Source: Citrus sinensis (taxonomy: Eukaryota; Streptophyta; Magnoliopsida; Sapindales; Rutaceae). From it: a stretch of DNA of 64,000 bases. Under the pieces are notes generated by a model. That model had not been told where the DNA came from, searched no databases, and worked only from the letters and a program-made list of their open reading frames with translations. Positions 53,011-64,000 of this stretch are shown here, piece by piece. The stretch covers positions 806,001 to 870,000 of the forward strand of contig NC_068558.1 in NCBI RefSeq assembly GCF_022201045.2, read 5' to 3'. Within the stretch, counting starts at the first letter, position 1. Every line of letters starts with the position of its first letter. The position numbers and the translations under genes are program-made.

Positions 53011-54281
53011 TCATATATATAGATATATATAAGCATTAAATTATTCACTGAACTCAAATGCTACAAATGAAATGATTTCACTATACAAATTGATAATATA
53101 CTCTTGTCAAACTCAATTTTCAGAATTCTGCAGTCTCTTTTCTTTCCTAACTTTTTCAGCAGTTCTTTCTCCTTCTCTACACCCCTTCCTCAATCTTTTT
53201 CACCCATTTATTTGTTAAGGACACATACACTAATATTTCATCGATTTTAGTCACCATCCTTTTTTTTTTTTTTTAATAATTCTCCATGTATTTTAATTGC
53301 TCTGTCAGAATAAAATTTAGGAAAACAACGATTGATGAACTATATGTTTATAATCATGCTAAACAAGAGAACCTTAGCAATTAATAATCGCCCATTTTAG
53401 GTTGCACTTTTATTTTCATATTCACAGAGCTCTGCTTGACCAAAGGAGAAAAGGCAATTCGAAAAAGTTTGATTGGGAAAAGCTGCTTGGTGAAATCGAA
53501 AAGGAGCTGTTTAATCTGGATATGTAACAACTTTGTTGAAGAAAATTCAAAAAAAAAAAATGTGTATATAAAATAGTTTTACAAATAGTTTTAAGAAGAG
53601 AGTAGAGTAAATTTTTTCATTTGAGGGTATTCTTTGTCTATAGCAGTAATTTGTGTTTGGGACATTTTCGTACTATAATCTTCTTTTTTAAAGAACAGGT
53701 TTTTTGGATACAAATAATTCCACAAAATAATAATAATAAAGATACAAAGTTAAGATATAAAATTCGCGATTTTTGTTTTTGGCCCCGGGGGGAGGATGTT
53801 TATTTAGAATTAAAATCACCAAATTGAGTGAAAATTTGGATGAATTCCTGTGCTGGTCTTGTAAAATCTAACGGCACATCTGAAAATCTCCATAACGAAC
53901 CCACTTGCTTGTTTTTAGATTTACCAGGAGGTTTAGTCTTAAATTTAATAGATACATCGGCAATGTGCTAAGTAATCCATATTAATATTATCAAATTAAC
54001 ATATAAATAAAGATCCTTGTCGACGAGGGAGAAAAGCACTGAAAGCCGAAAAATTCGTATATTATAGGCAACACATAAGAGTAGCATATGAAAACAACAG
54101 AACATTTAATAATATCACACAATAAAATATGCCTAATCACACCTTGACTACTAGTTAGGGTATAGAAATATAATGAAATATCCCGCCGCTTTCTCCCCTG
54201 CATGGCTAGTCATAATTGAAAGAATGACAGTCACCATCAAGCCAAAATTCGTGAGCTGAAATGGACTGGTAAAATGTTGAA

Positions 54282-57200
54282 CTACTTTGACCAAGCAACT
54301 GCATCAATTTCTGATTGTGCACTCCTGTATAACTCCAACCTTTTTGCAAGGGCAGATCGTCGCTCCATGACTGCCGGATCTTCATTCAACAGGTTTGACA
54401 ATCGTTTTTGCTGCAATAATTTTTCAGAAATCAACCATGTTATTCGGAATTTTACCGATGAAATTCTTAAAAACTTACCAGGAACACACTAGACAAACAT
54501 AGTAAGTTATGTAAGTTACTGTGCCCACCTCCAATTTACCCAATTCAGTGAAGAAATGATCAAGTAGGCTTCGTTTGGCCTCACGAACTTGACAATAAAC
54601 GATGGACTTAGGAATTGAGTTCCGCAGACTTGCACAGACCATATTGACATAAGACAAGACCGTGGTTCCTGTTGATAAAATGAGAGAATGCCAAAAATCA
54701 GTTGAGGATTTATGTAGATTTTCATGCCATTGTCGACATGATCTATGTAAATAATCTTATAATGTCATGCTAGAGAGGCATTTGTGTCCACAAGAAACTC
54801 ACCAATTCTCCTTAGATACGAATCATTGTATCTGTCAAAAATTGAATGTGTAGGATTGCCACCCTTGTCAACATCCTGAGGAAGCTTCCGGAAGAAATCA
54901 ACTGTCAGATAACTGCACTCCATATCAACAAGCTGAAGTGTAGCTTTTTTGCTTGTGTCCCTCATTCTCTCAAGAGACTCGATAGCTGCATTTCCAACTT
55001 CTGCTCGGAGAGCAGGATACTGCTTTAATTCCTATAAAGAAAATAAAAGAGATAAAGAGGTGAATCAATTCTAAAGATTGACATATGCCTTTAAGTACCC
55101 ATCAACCATTATTATCCCCTGAACTTGAGATCATCGGTTAAAGAACCAGAAAATTACTATCAAAGAACTGAAAATGAAAATACAATAAATAGTGAAGAAT
55201 AGCATCAACAGAAACATACAGGGGTTTCACTGATGGCCTTGTGAACCAGTTCCTTCAGTAAAGCATGAACCTGGAATTGTAAAAAACAAAATTAACCACC
55301 TTGAAGCATAGTCAATTTGTAAATATACCCACATCGCTTTGAAAAAGAATAGAAACCAAAATTTCAACATCAAGATAAAAATCACTTCTTATATTCAATT
55401 TTACCAAAAGGGATAAAAAATTAATTAATGAACTGAGAGATAAAACAAAACAGAAAAAGAACTATGATTTTCACCATTCCACGTCAAATGCTAAATATGA
55501 TGTCTCATAAAATTTCATGCATACCGCATCAACAGCTGCCTCAGCAGGACCTCTGATGGTAACCACAGATGATTCTATCAAACGACGGTATCCTTGTTCA
55601 GGGGCAATCAAATGAGGCTGATATCCATCAGCTTCAGTAATGAGCTTCCGAATATTTTCCATGGAGAGTTGCTTGTCAAATTGCAACCTTTTTAGAGCAG
55701 CAGGAAGCTGGTTATCAAAAACATAGTAAATTTTATCACCACCAGGACGCCTGAAGCAAAAAACAAAAATTACTTATCAGTAACAATTAATTTTTTAGTA
55801 GCTTTATTTACATAGGAAATGGAGCCACACTGACAGAACTAATGAAGAAGATCAAGGTATGAAGCATACACTCCATCAAGATGCTCCTTGTATATCTGAT
55901 CAAAAAGACGGCAAATCTCCATGATCGTATACAGCTTTCCCTACATGTCATAAGCATCAAACATTAGCAATGGAGGATCGCCATTAAAAATAAATAAAAA
56001 AAGCATGAGCTAGCACGATAACCCAAACAGGACAAAATGTGTACACTTACTCCTGCATCAGCAGCAATAGGCTTTCCAAGACGACTCAATTCATTTTCTA
56101 GCTCCAAAACGGTTTTGCTAATAAGAGACTGGATGCCTGGGATTCTGGATTTGATTACAGTTTCCAAATGCTGAAAATATAACCATTTTTCTTCAATTAT
56201 AAGTATAAATGAAACAGCATAGCAACTGAACACTCAAATTTTCCCCAACCAAAATTTATTAAAAACCGCATATTGTCTATTTAGCTACCTTTGAAAGCAT
56301 CTTAGCTAGATGTTCTGAACCCATTCTCTGTGCAAGGTGCTTGTATTCTGGGGTAGTAGAAAAGTACTCCCGCTCTCTACGGCGCGCAGCGATCATGTCA
56401 ACATTCTTGTTGATGTCTGCTTGTGATCGGTTCACAACACCAATCCAAGGAAATTTTAGCCGATAAGACTTTCCTTCCAATATCTATGGAGAACCAAAGT
56501 GCAAATCAGGAGGTAAAAAGATAATAGTAAATAAAACTAGTACCAATTACTGCACAGATACCAACAAACAAGAAATTATTATGACTTACATCAGCCGCAT
56601 CAGTTCCCTTATCCATAAGATCAATCTTTGTCAAGACCCCAAATGTCCTCTCACCTGAAAATTTTATAAAGTTGAATTTAGTACAAACACATCTAAAAGA
56701 ATTGAATTTTCCGAGGATGGACAGGACCATGGTGGCTGTCAATAAACAAATTCAAAATAAAAATAATCAGATGTAGCTTCTTACAGAGAAATATTAAAAA
56801 TAATCACCTGTAGGATCTACCTCACGAGATATTTTGATTGCATCAGATGTGGCAAGATCTTGATTTGCAGGTGAAATTGCAAGAATTATACAGTTGGGCT
56901 GTCTCAGAAGTTCAGGGGAAAAAAGAGGAGACATTTTAGTATCTAGCCTAACGTAAATAAACCAAGTAATTCCCCCCCCCCCCCCCCAAAAAAATAAATG
57001 AAGAAAGAAATCGTCAAATCTGAAGCAATTTCATTTATCAAGAGATAATCTCATACAAAATAAGAGAGCGTCCCAGAAGTTATGGGTTATAACAGCCATG
57101 AACAGTTTTCCATTTCACGGTACAATGGTGAGCGTAAAGCGCAAGTTATTAAGATCTCTGAAGTCCATCCATATGTGATAAGATTTTTCTATTGGACTTT

Positions 57201-59203
57201 ATGAGAACCTAAGTTTGTTAGACTTCAAAGACATTAAAATGCTTGCTCATCATAGACCTTATCTGAAAAGCTTCTTTAGAAAAGTTTGGAGTTCTATAGC
57301 AGTTCACGGAATGGGTTAAAATTTTCTTCCAAGTACCAAAGCATTCCACAACTTGCAATGTAAGTTACCTTCTCAATGTAGGAGCGAACCATATTCTCAA
57401 TATCTTGCACAATACTGTCTGGTTGACCCTCTGCATTACCCAAGACAATATCTTAGTATAACATTACACATAGAAGGAAAGAATAAAGCATGTATTTAGC
57501 TGACCATGGCTAGTTCGGAAGTAAGGGTTAGTGGAGTTGATATGAGTTTGTTGAAATTATAGTCCAAGGAAGTAAGGGTTAGTGGAGTTGATATGAGTTT
57601 GTTGAAATTATAGTCCAAGGAAGTAAGGGTTAGAGGAGTTGATATGAGTTTGTTGCAATTATAGTCCAAGGAAAAGAAAGAAGGTGCTTGAATATATCTC
57701 CCAGTTGGTTTCTAGTTAACTGTAGACCAGAAAATAACTATAGAACTGAGTTGAGTTGTTACATTTGGGTTTCTGTGAAGAATAATAATAATGGGAATCT
57801 TAGGTTCCAACTTCCCACTTCTTTCATTCTCCTTGGGCTTATCAAACACAAAAGAAATTAATAGAGAAGGTATAAGTGTAAATGACTTGTAATTAATGGA
57901 GAAGCAAGGATATATGTAACTATGTACGTGACTCCCATGACTAATGCTGAAAACAAATACAACTTACCAACTGCTACTTTTGTGAGCCCAGGAAGATCAA
58001 TCAGCGTTAAGTTGACAACTGTCAAGGTTCCAAAAAATAATAGAAAATTTCAGAAATCACAAGCAATGAAAAAAGTAAAACAAAACTACAATTGATTATC
58101 GGTAAATTTCAGCATATATTCTTCATTTTCCACTGGCTGAAATACAAAATCCTGAAATTAAAGTCTGCCATTAACATCAAGCATGGTTGAACATACTAAA
58201 TAGACTTTTTGTTACTTAAAACTCAGTGCCAGACATGACAATAAATTATGAAAAAGAATGTATGGTCATATGCCTTCAGGAGCAATATTTTCGAGAAAAC
58301 TGGCATAGGACTATAACTAAAGATGAAGCTAAGCGGGAAAAAATAAAGGATTCAAGCAGCTGAAACCAACATTTTATAGTAAAGCTTGAATAGATAAACA
58401 AGGCATTTGTAAATGGCACCCAATAAATCAAAGCCCTATGTTAATGATGAGGCAAAAGAATTTACCATTAGGGGAATATATGCTGAGATGAATTGGTACA
58501 CTCGAGATTTGTTTGGTACGACCAGTCTCTCTATCAGTCTCATCTTGAATCTCTTTCCTCACAGCAGCTACACAAATAGAGTTAAACAATAATTAATATT
58601 GGGAAACAGAACAATTATAAAATCAACGATAAAAGCATAATGTCAAAATAGATTAGTGTACCAAAATCGGTAAATCTTTTCCTTGGAATGTGAAGAAACT
58701 CTGCATATTCTCTGCTGCCTTCTTCGAGTTTATGAAGCTGCAACACCAGAGGACGCCGTGTAACGATACCTGCGTACATTTGAGCAGGTTATGGATATCG
58801 ATTCAATTGAATAACACGAGAACACAATAAAAGTATCATCAATTCAAATTTCAAAGCTGAATATACCAGATCCACGCGGTAAAAAGTCCTTGCCAACAAT
58901 ACTCTCCAACACTGATGACTTTCCAGAACTCTGTACAAATTACAAATAACGCCAAAACGACACCGTTAGATCCAAAATAATAAAATAAAGCGAAATCAGA
59001 GATGAGATCAAACGAAAAAGTGTAGAAATTGGAATATAAAAGATAACACTACTGATAATAATAGAGAAAACAACCTGGCCACCGACGACGGCGATAGCAG
59101 GAAGAGAGTCCCAAAGAGTAGGCAATGCGCTGGCTTCACCGTGGTCGCCAAGAGCCGTACAAGCTCTTTGTATTTTGTTAACCAAAGAAATCAAGTTCTC
59201 CAT
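54282..59203 (-). CDS. DRP1A: Dynamin-related protein 1A (phragmoplastin)
   Basis: Sixteen exons join in frame to 610 aa, the same length as Arabidopsis DRP1A: 59075-59203, 58867-58930, 58662-58769, 58466-58567, 57968-58018, 57369-57430, 56808-56898, 56590-56654, 56289-56483, 56051-56170, 55870-55940, 55525-55750, 55220-55270, 54803-55031, 54529-54668 and 54282-54410. The start [20 protein letters not shown] distinguishes DRP1A from DRP1E. GTPase motifs: G1 GGQSSGKSS (about 41-49, split by intron 1), G3 DLPG, G4 TKIDLMDKG. The middle domain and GED follow, ending EIDAVAWSK. There is no PH or Pro-rich domain, as in all plant DRP1. It assembles at cell plates and in clathrin-mediated endocytosis. 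Intron 5 carries a 51-bp triple repeat. Confidence 0.95.
56972..56987. repeat. C16 homopolymer in DRP1A intron 6
   Basis: Sixteen uninterrupted C residues on the + strand (G-run in the transcript), followed by an A-run. G-runs this long can form quadruplex structures or cause sequencing error. Confidence 0.9.
57519..57671. repeat. 3 x 51-bp tandem repeat in DRP1A intron 5
   Basis: The 51-bp unit beginning AAGTAAGGGTTAGTGGAGTT starts at 57519, 57570 and 57621. Units 1 and 2 are identical; unit 3 differs by two substitutions. It is entirely intronic. Confidence 0.95.
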
Positions 59204-59364
59204 TTTCTCTCGCAGCTAAGTAGATATCTCGGGAGACGGCGGCGGCAACGTAGATGATCTCAGCTGTCAGATTCAGATCAGCTGGATCTGACAACTGATG
59301 CTGGAAACGGCGACGTTCAGAGGAGATCTGTGTGATTAGTTTTTGCTTCGCCGGTAGGACAAAC

Positions 59365-59391
<27 letters not shown>
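59365..59391. repeat. (GA)n microsatellite in the DRP1A leader
   Basis: About thirteen GA units 162-188 bp before the DRP1A ATG. On the transcribed strand it is a CT tract, a common feature of plant 5' UTRs and core promoters. Confidence 0.93.
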
Positions 59392-59395
<4 letters not shown>

Positions 59396-60052
59396 AAATT
59401 TAAAAGAAAGTGGGGAGGCTGTTGAAATGGTATAAACCGCGTTTACTCGTGTTTTATTTGCTGTTTGTCACTACTGCGGTAAAAATATCAAACTACACTA
59501 CTAACTATTCTCATTTGCGTCTCCGCTGAAAATTGAAAATGAAGTGACCGCAACGCACCTCTGCATGGAATTTTCAGTAAATACGACACCGCAGCAGCTT
59601 CAAAGCCGGTTTTACTTGTACGGTATTTTTATTATTTACTTCTAGTCTCGCGGTATTTTCGTTGTAGTCGGCGTATTTAGTCGCAAACTGTTGGAAATTG
59701 GAATACACTCGCAAATCGCAGTACACACACACACACTAATATACTTTATATGAATGTAATTAATACAAGCTAAACCGTCGATGCGATTCTTTTCCCCTTT
59801 ATTTAAGAATCTTATAAAAATATGCGTAAAGTTTATATACTCTTCTCACTTCTTTATATTATATGCCAATTGTCCCAATAAGTAAGGGAAAAAATAGGTT
59901 ACATAGATTTTTTATTCTATCTCTGTAACGTCTCACTAAAAGATGATATTTTTTCAAGTACATCTTTAACGTTCACTATCAAAATTACAATTTTTTTATC
60001 ACGTACCACTTTAACAGTTGATGTTTTTGCCTTTTGTTTCAACTAAATAAAT

Positions 60053-60071
60053 CCCCCCCCCCCCCCCCCCC
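60053..60071. repeat. C19 homopolymer
   Basis: Nineteen C residues in a row in otherwise AT-rich DNA, about 0.85 kb upstream of DRP1A. Confidence 0.9.
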
Positions 60072-60324
60072 AAAGTTACCTAAGGATGGTTTCTATGGTA
60101 ACCGAATATAATTTTGTCATTAATTTTTTTTAACTTCAAAAAATATTTCATTTAGGATAATACAACAAATTATGTATCATTTATTTATTAATACTAAGAA
60201 CTATGTCATTAATAATGATATAAATTGTTAATTATTACTACATACATGATAGTTATTGATTGTTTTTCATTTTTTTTTAATAATATAAAAAGGAATGATA
60301 GATCCATAATCATCTTTTTATAAA

Positions 60325-60545
60325 CAAGTGTGTACAAATTAACGTGACATAAGAGATTGATTATATAAAACTATCGTGAGTTCACATGATTAAAAAATTA
60401 TTATTATAATTATTTAATTACTTAATTTTTTTTATATCGCATCAGTCTGTACACACGAGTTCACATAATTAAAAAAATAATTATTATAATTTTTTAGTTA
60501 TTTTCTTTATATCACATCAGCCTGTACACATGAATTTATACAAAA
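60325..60545. repeat. Imperfect 79-bp direct repeat with TIR-like ends
   Basis: The unit beginning GAGTTCACATGATTAAAAAA at 60378 recurs at 60457 (GAGTTCACATAATTAAAAAA) and runs through TATATCRCATCAGYCTGTAC in both copies. The outer ends (GTGTACAAATTAACGTGACA at about 60331 and TATCACATCAGCCTGTACAC near 60530) are weakly inverse. Probably a decayed MITE-like element with an internal duplication. Confidence 0.55.
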
Positions 60546-60951
60546 CTATTATACTAGTTATTGGTTGTTTTCTATTATTTGAAAGAAAAAATAATTAAAA
60601 ATTAAATAAAATCTAAATCAATTCTTTAATTCTTTAATTCTTTTAATATTCAAACTCAGTTTATCAATTAAATAAAACTGTTTAAGTACTATTGAGTTAA
60701 TTCCACGGGCACGTCAAAATTATTGACAGAGGACATCTTGTATTCGAAACTTTTATAAGTCTAAAGTAGGACAAAAAGGTTCGATTTGCAAATTTTCGGT
60801 GGACTTTTTCTCGGGCCCAAACAATCATAAACCGGAAACTCTAGTGGTATGTTTTCAAATTTCGAATTGTAAACTACCCGTTGGGACCAAACGTGGCCCA
60901 CAAAACTTGAAATCAAGATGCCCCTCAAGACATGAAAATCAAGGAAAAATC

Positions 60952-61600
60952 CATTTAGTCCACATATTTTAAAATTAATTTTTATATTTTTTAAAATATT
61001 TTAAAATATTCTTATCATTAAAATATTGATATTTTTACTGTTATTTTTTATTTTTTTTAGCTTACTTTTATAATATTATTATTTTATAATGATTTTTTGT
61101 TTGGATATTAATAAAAAATAATAATTAAATTATCAATTTAATCCTAAAAAAATTATATTAATTTTTAATTGTCAAAAAATAAATTGTTACTTTTTTATTT
61201 CTTTTGGCTTACTTTTACAATATTATCATTTTATAATAATTTTTTTGTTTGGACATTAATAAAAAGAAAATAATTAAATTACCAATTTAATCCTAAAAAA
61301 TAAAAAATTATATTATTTTTTAATTGTCAAAAATTGTATGCAAACTACCAAGTGTGCAAATGGTGCTTGCAAAAAAATTAATATAATTTTTTATTTTTTA
61401 GGATGAAATTAGTAATTTAATTATTATTTTTAATTAATGTCCAAAAAAATTATTATAAAAGGGTAATATTGTAAAAGTGAGCCAAAAGAAATAAAAAGTA
61501 ACGGTAGGGGTATCAATACTTTAACGGCAGGAATGTTTCGAGACATTTTAAAAAATACAGGACTAAACAAACACTAATATTAAAATATAGAGACTAAATG
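60952..61600. mobile_element. Fold-back / MITE-like element with internal duplication (about 650 bp)
   Basis: The outer ends CATTTAGTCCACATATTTTA (60952) and TAAAATATAGAGACTAAATG (ending 61600) are inverse. The arms continue through AAAATATTGATA, GTTACTTTTT and GGCTTACTTTTACAATATTA. The left arm holds two successive copies of a block of about 130 bp (starting near 61045 and 61186). The second pairs closely with the right arm up to 61502, leaving a loop near 61340-61375. It has no coding capacity. Confidence 0.65.
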
Positions 61601-62424
61601 AGCTTTACCTTTTCAAAATTTCAAAGCTTAACATGTACTTAGATAACATTGTAGCTCACTCTATAGCTAAGTTAGCTTTAAGAAAACTTCACTCCTTTAT
61701 ATGGCTGGATGAAATTCATGTTCTGTGTTTACTCGCTTCTTAAATAATGAAAGGCGTACTTTCTTTTAAAAAAAAAAAAAATTCCGAATTATTTTCAGAT
61801 TCCTCCGTTAAAGTTTACCGTATTTTCAGTTCAATATTTCCACTTTTCTCTCATATCATTTGTGTTCACATCTTTGAACTGTTCGTTTATCAAGAAAAGA
61901 TCAAAATACCAATGTTTCTTAAAGATACCATCCGATGCTATAGTTTTCAGTACAATTAATTTGGTGGGTGTATCCCTTTTATACTCATCTGAAAAAATAA
62001 GTTCATTATAAAAATTTAAAATTTGAAAATTATTTTTTTACTAATTACTTTTTCTCTCGAATAAAATAGAAATGACGGTAACTTCAATGTCTTTGCCTTT
62101 CGTAAATAACAAATAACGAAAAGCCGGCAGAGAAGATAACACAACGGAAACAGACTTTTGTGTCGACGGAACCATTGCAAGAAAGGAAGAAAATCTTTAA
62201 ATTAATAAGCTGAAAATTTGAAGACCAATAATCAACACACCAATGACACTGTTCCAAATAAGGGAATGCCTAGATAAATCTTCACAGTAGAAGATTGTAT
62301 AGGGGACCTTCTATTGTTGTACAATACCACAAGGTTTTTCAGCTTAAAAATCTGATAATTAAGTGTACAGAATAGACACTGTATATTGCGAGGAACTACT
62401 AATAAGGATGACAAATGACAGTTA

Positions 62425-63839
62425 TTAGCTAGTCGAGTTGGAAGATTCATAGCCATAAGGGTTCTTGCTGGCCCAATTCCATTGATCCCTACACATCTCG
62501 TCAATGCCATATTTTGCCCTGCAAGGACAAATGATAATTGTTAAACCATCATCAGACTTCAATGTAAAAAAGGAAGAACTTTGTGTGAAAGTTATAGGCG
62601 CCTAATGGGAATGTGGTTTGCAATCAATAATACACAACAGATTATCTTCTAACGATACATCCAATAGTAACATTGATTGCATTACCAGCATTGGTAAACA
62701 AAGATAGACACATGTATAAGTACTTACTTCCAATTCAATTCACGTTCTGCCTTTCCTGTTGATGCATAAACAATTTCTGCGTCACCGGGTCGCCTCCCAG
62801 ACTTTACAAGAGGAATTTTCTGATGCAGAAAACAATAAGCACATTGAATTACAACACACAAGAAATAGTAAATATCAGACAATTTTATATGGCTAACACT
62901 CTTCTGATTCCATGTTAAAAACATTCATGTAGCCATAGCAAGATGAAACATTTGACTATTTCATAGCCATCGCATTAGTTTGTGTTCTATAAATTTCAAT
63001 GGACTTGGCCATAACAACCTCTCAACCCCAAGACTTCTCAACCTCTTATCTAAAAACTGCTCGTTTTTACAGGTCCATTTGACTTTAAGCCTTAAAGAGT
63101 AGCAAAAGCTTATGCTTTCAAATTTGATAGCAATACTAATTCTACATGATTACCGCATGAACCTTCAAGAATTTACAAAATACAATCCAGAAGCGAAACA
63201 AAAGTTTCCATCGGTGAATAAATAATATACAGAACAGGGCAAAAATGTGTACCTTTCCAGAGGCTTTTTCAAATGCTGCAACCATCTCCAAAACTGATGT
63301 CCCTTTTCCCGTTCCCAAGTTGTACACCTCACAACCTGTAAAAACCCATCTCATCAGTCATAAGAATTGATGCTGGAAGTTCACACCATGACAAAACTCA
63401 AAAAGTTGAGTTCTTATATCTACTCTTTCCCCCAAAAAAGCAGCTATTCCTTGATAATTGTATTTCAGAATTCAGGGAAATTTAACAGACCATAAATGAT
63501 AAATAAAACCAGATTTCTCACGGTAGGCAACTATTTGTGTAGAGGAGTTGAAATGTGACACTACGAAACCATGAATAAAACCATAGTAATCTTCTATGTG
63601 GCTTTTAATTAGGGAATTCTTACTAAACATAAGATGATGAGCTCAACTCCAACGGTATGGAAAAATGATACGGTTATGATACTAGCATGCAACTTGACAA
63701 CAAAATTTGGTCTATTGTGTAGAAGTACAAAGAAAAGTATCAATTTTTTTTAGCACATACCTATCTTAGGATCATCAAGCTTATGCAATGCAGCAATGTG
63801 CCCATCAGCTAAGTCAATAACATGAATGTAATCACGGAC
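62425..63839 (-). CDS. UGE5: UDP-glucose 4-epimerase, 3' part (runs off the right edge)
   Basis: Four exons are visible: 63761-63839, 63253-63335, 62728-62819 and 62425-62518. They join in frame to about 115 C-terminal residues. The sequence reads [20 protein letters not shown], then [38 protein letters not shown] and a C-terminal [20 protein letters not shown]. This is the substrate-binding half of a plant UGE, which interconverts UDP-glucose and UDP-galactose with bound NAD. The catalytic YxxxK and the Rossmann fold lie beyond position 64000. From gene order it corresponds to Arabidopsis UGE5 (At4g10960) and/or UGE2 (At4g23920), so the exact symbol is uncertain. The enzyme is expected to be cytosolic and to supply UDP-Gal for cell walls. 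Confidence 0.88.
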
Positions 63840-64000
63840 CTGAGAGGAGATAAGTTCCATCAAAATCAGTTCTCGACCAGAAGCAAGAAAATGAACTATA
63901 AGTTCTGCAAAAGATGTTCTAGTATTGAAAATAATAACACAGCTTGGAAAATACTTTCAGGACTCGAAATCTTGAAAACAAAAACTTCGTAAACATTCCA

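Larger units (their letters stand above)
51898..54281. other. Intergenic: lipase promoter and DRP1A 3' flank
   Basis: Poly-T runs occur near 52061 and 52562, and an AC/AT microsatellite and a fold-back element at 52.85-53.0 kb (listed separately). The rest is AT-rich 3' flank of DRP1A. No gene recognised; the open frame at 52172-52471 is not family-like. Confidence 0.5.
59204..62424. other. Intergenic: DRP1A promoter and UGE 3' flank, repeat-rich
   Basis: The DRP1A 5' UTR carries a (GA)n repeat at 59365-59391. Then follow a short CA repeat near 59722, a C19 run, two AT-rich repeat blocks (60.3-60.55 and 60.95-61.6 kb, listed separately) and the UGE 3' flank. I find no gene. Confidence 0.5.

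Overview
This is nuclear DNA from a eudicot plant. The genes are split by AT-rich GT-AG introns. The proteins are plant-specific families: F-box SKIP8, the plastid pseudo-protease FtsHi1, CBL calcium sensors, a UBDK-type PI4-kinase and DRP1A dynamin. A cytosolic-type tRNA-Gln is also present. A citrus-like (Sapindales) source is my impression only; nothing in the window proves the species.

Layout, left to right. 0.6-1.2 kb: 5' part of a KELP transcriptional coactivator (-). 1.8-3.2 kb: a small plastid-type protein with DnaJ-like cysteine motifs (-). 3.3 kb: tRNA-Gln(CUG) (-). 4.1-6.1 kb: SKIP8 (-). 7.8-10.9 kb: a mid-SUN protein (-). 11.6-16.8 kb: FTSHI1/ARC1 (-), 15 exons. 18.0-24.6 kb: a long RING+PHD protein like At4g10930 (-). 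28.7-34.0 kb: two tandem calcineurin B-like genes (+), CBL8-like then CBL5-like. 34.2-36.1 kb: a GDSL esterase (-). 36.2-44.0 kb: gene-poor DNA holding a well-preserved SINE. 44.1-46.6 kb: a type II PI4-kinase gamma (+). 48.6-49.2 kb: a single-exon LEA-2/NHL-type membrane protein (+). 50.4-51.9 kb: an At4g10955-like lipase (-). 54.3-59.2 kb: DRP1A dynamin (-), 16 exons. 62.4 kb to the right edge: 3' part of a UDP-glucose 4-epimerase (-).

These are mostly unrelated housekeeping genes, not an operon or gene cluster. What links them is conserved gene order. From memory, KELP, SKIP8, the RING/PHD gene, the GDSL gene, the lipase and UGE correspond to Arabidopsis At4g10920-At4g10960. SUN5, FTSHI1, the LEA gene and UGE2 correspond to At4g23920-At4g23950. 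The window would then look like an unduplicated ancestral segment whose genes were divided between two duplicated Arabidopsis blocks.

I derived splice models by reading GT/AG borders and checking the reading frame across each junction. Predicted lengths agree with the remembered Arabidopsis proteins: DRP1A 610 aa, CBL8-like 214 aa, FtsHi1 938 aa, lipase 351 aa. I saw no undescribed defence or mobile system. The most notable non-genic items are a SINE with perfect 10-bp target-site duplications, a terminal-inverted-repeat element that appears to carry an LTR-like insert, several fold-back elements, and a set of short, near-exact tandem duplications.
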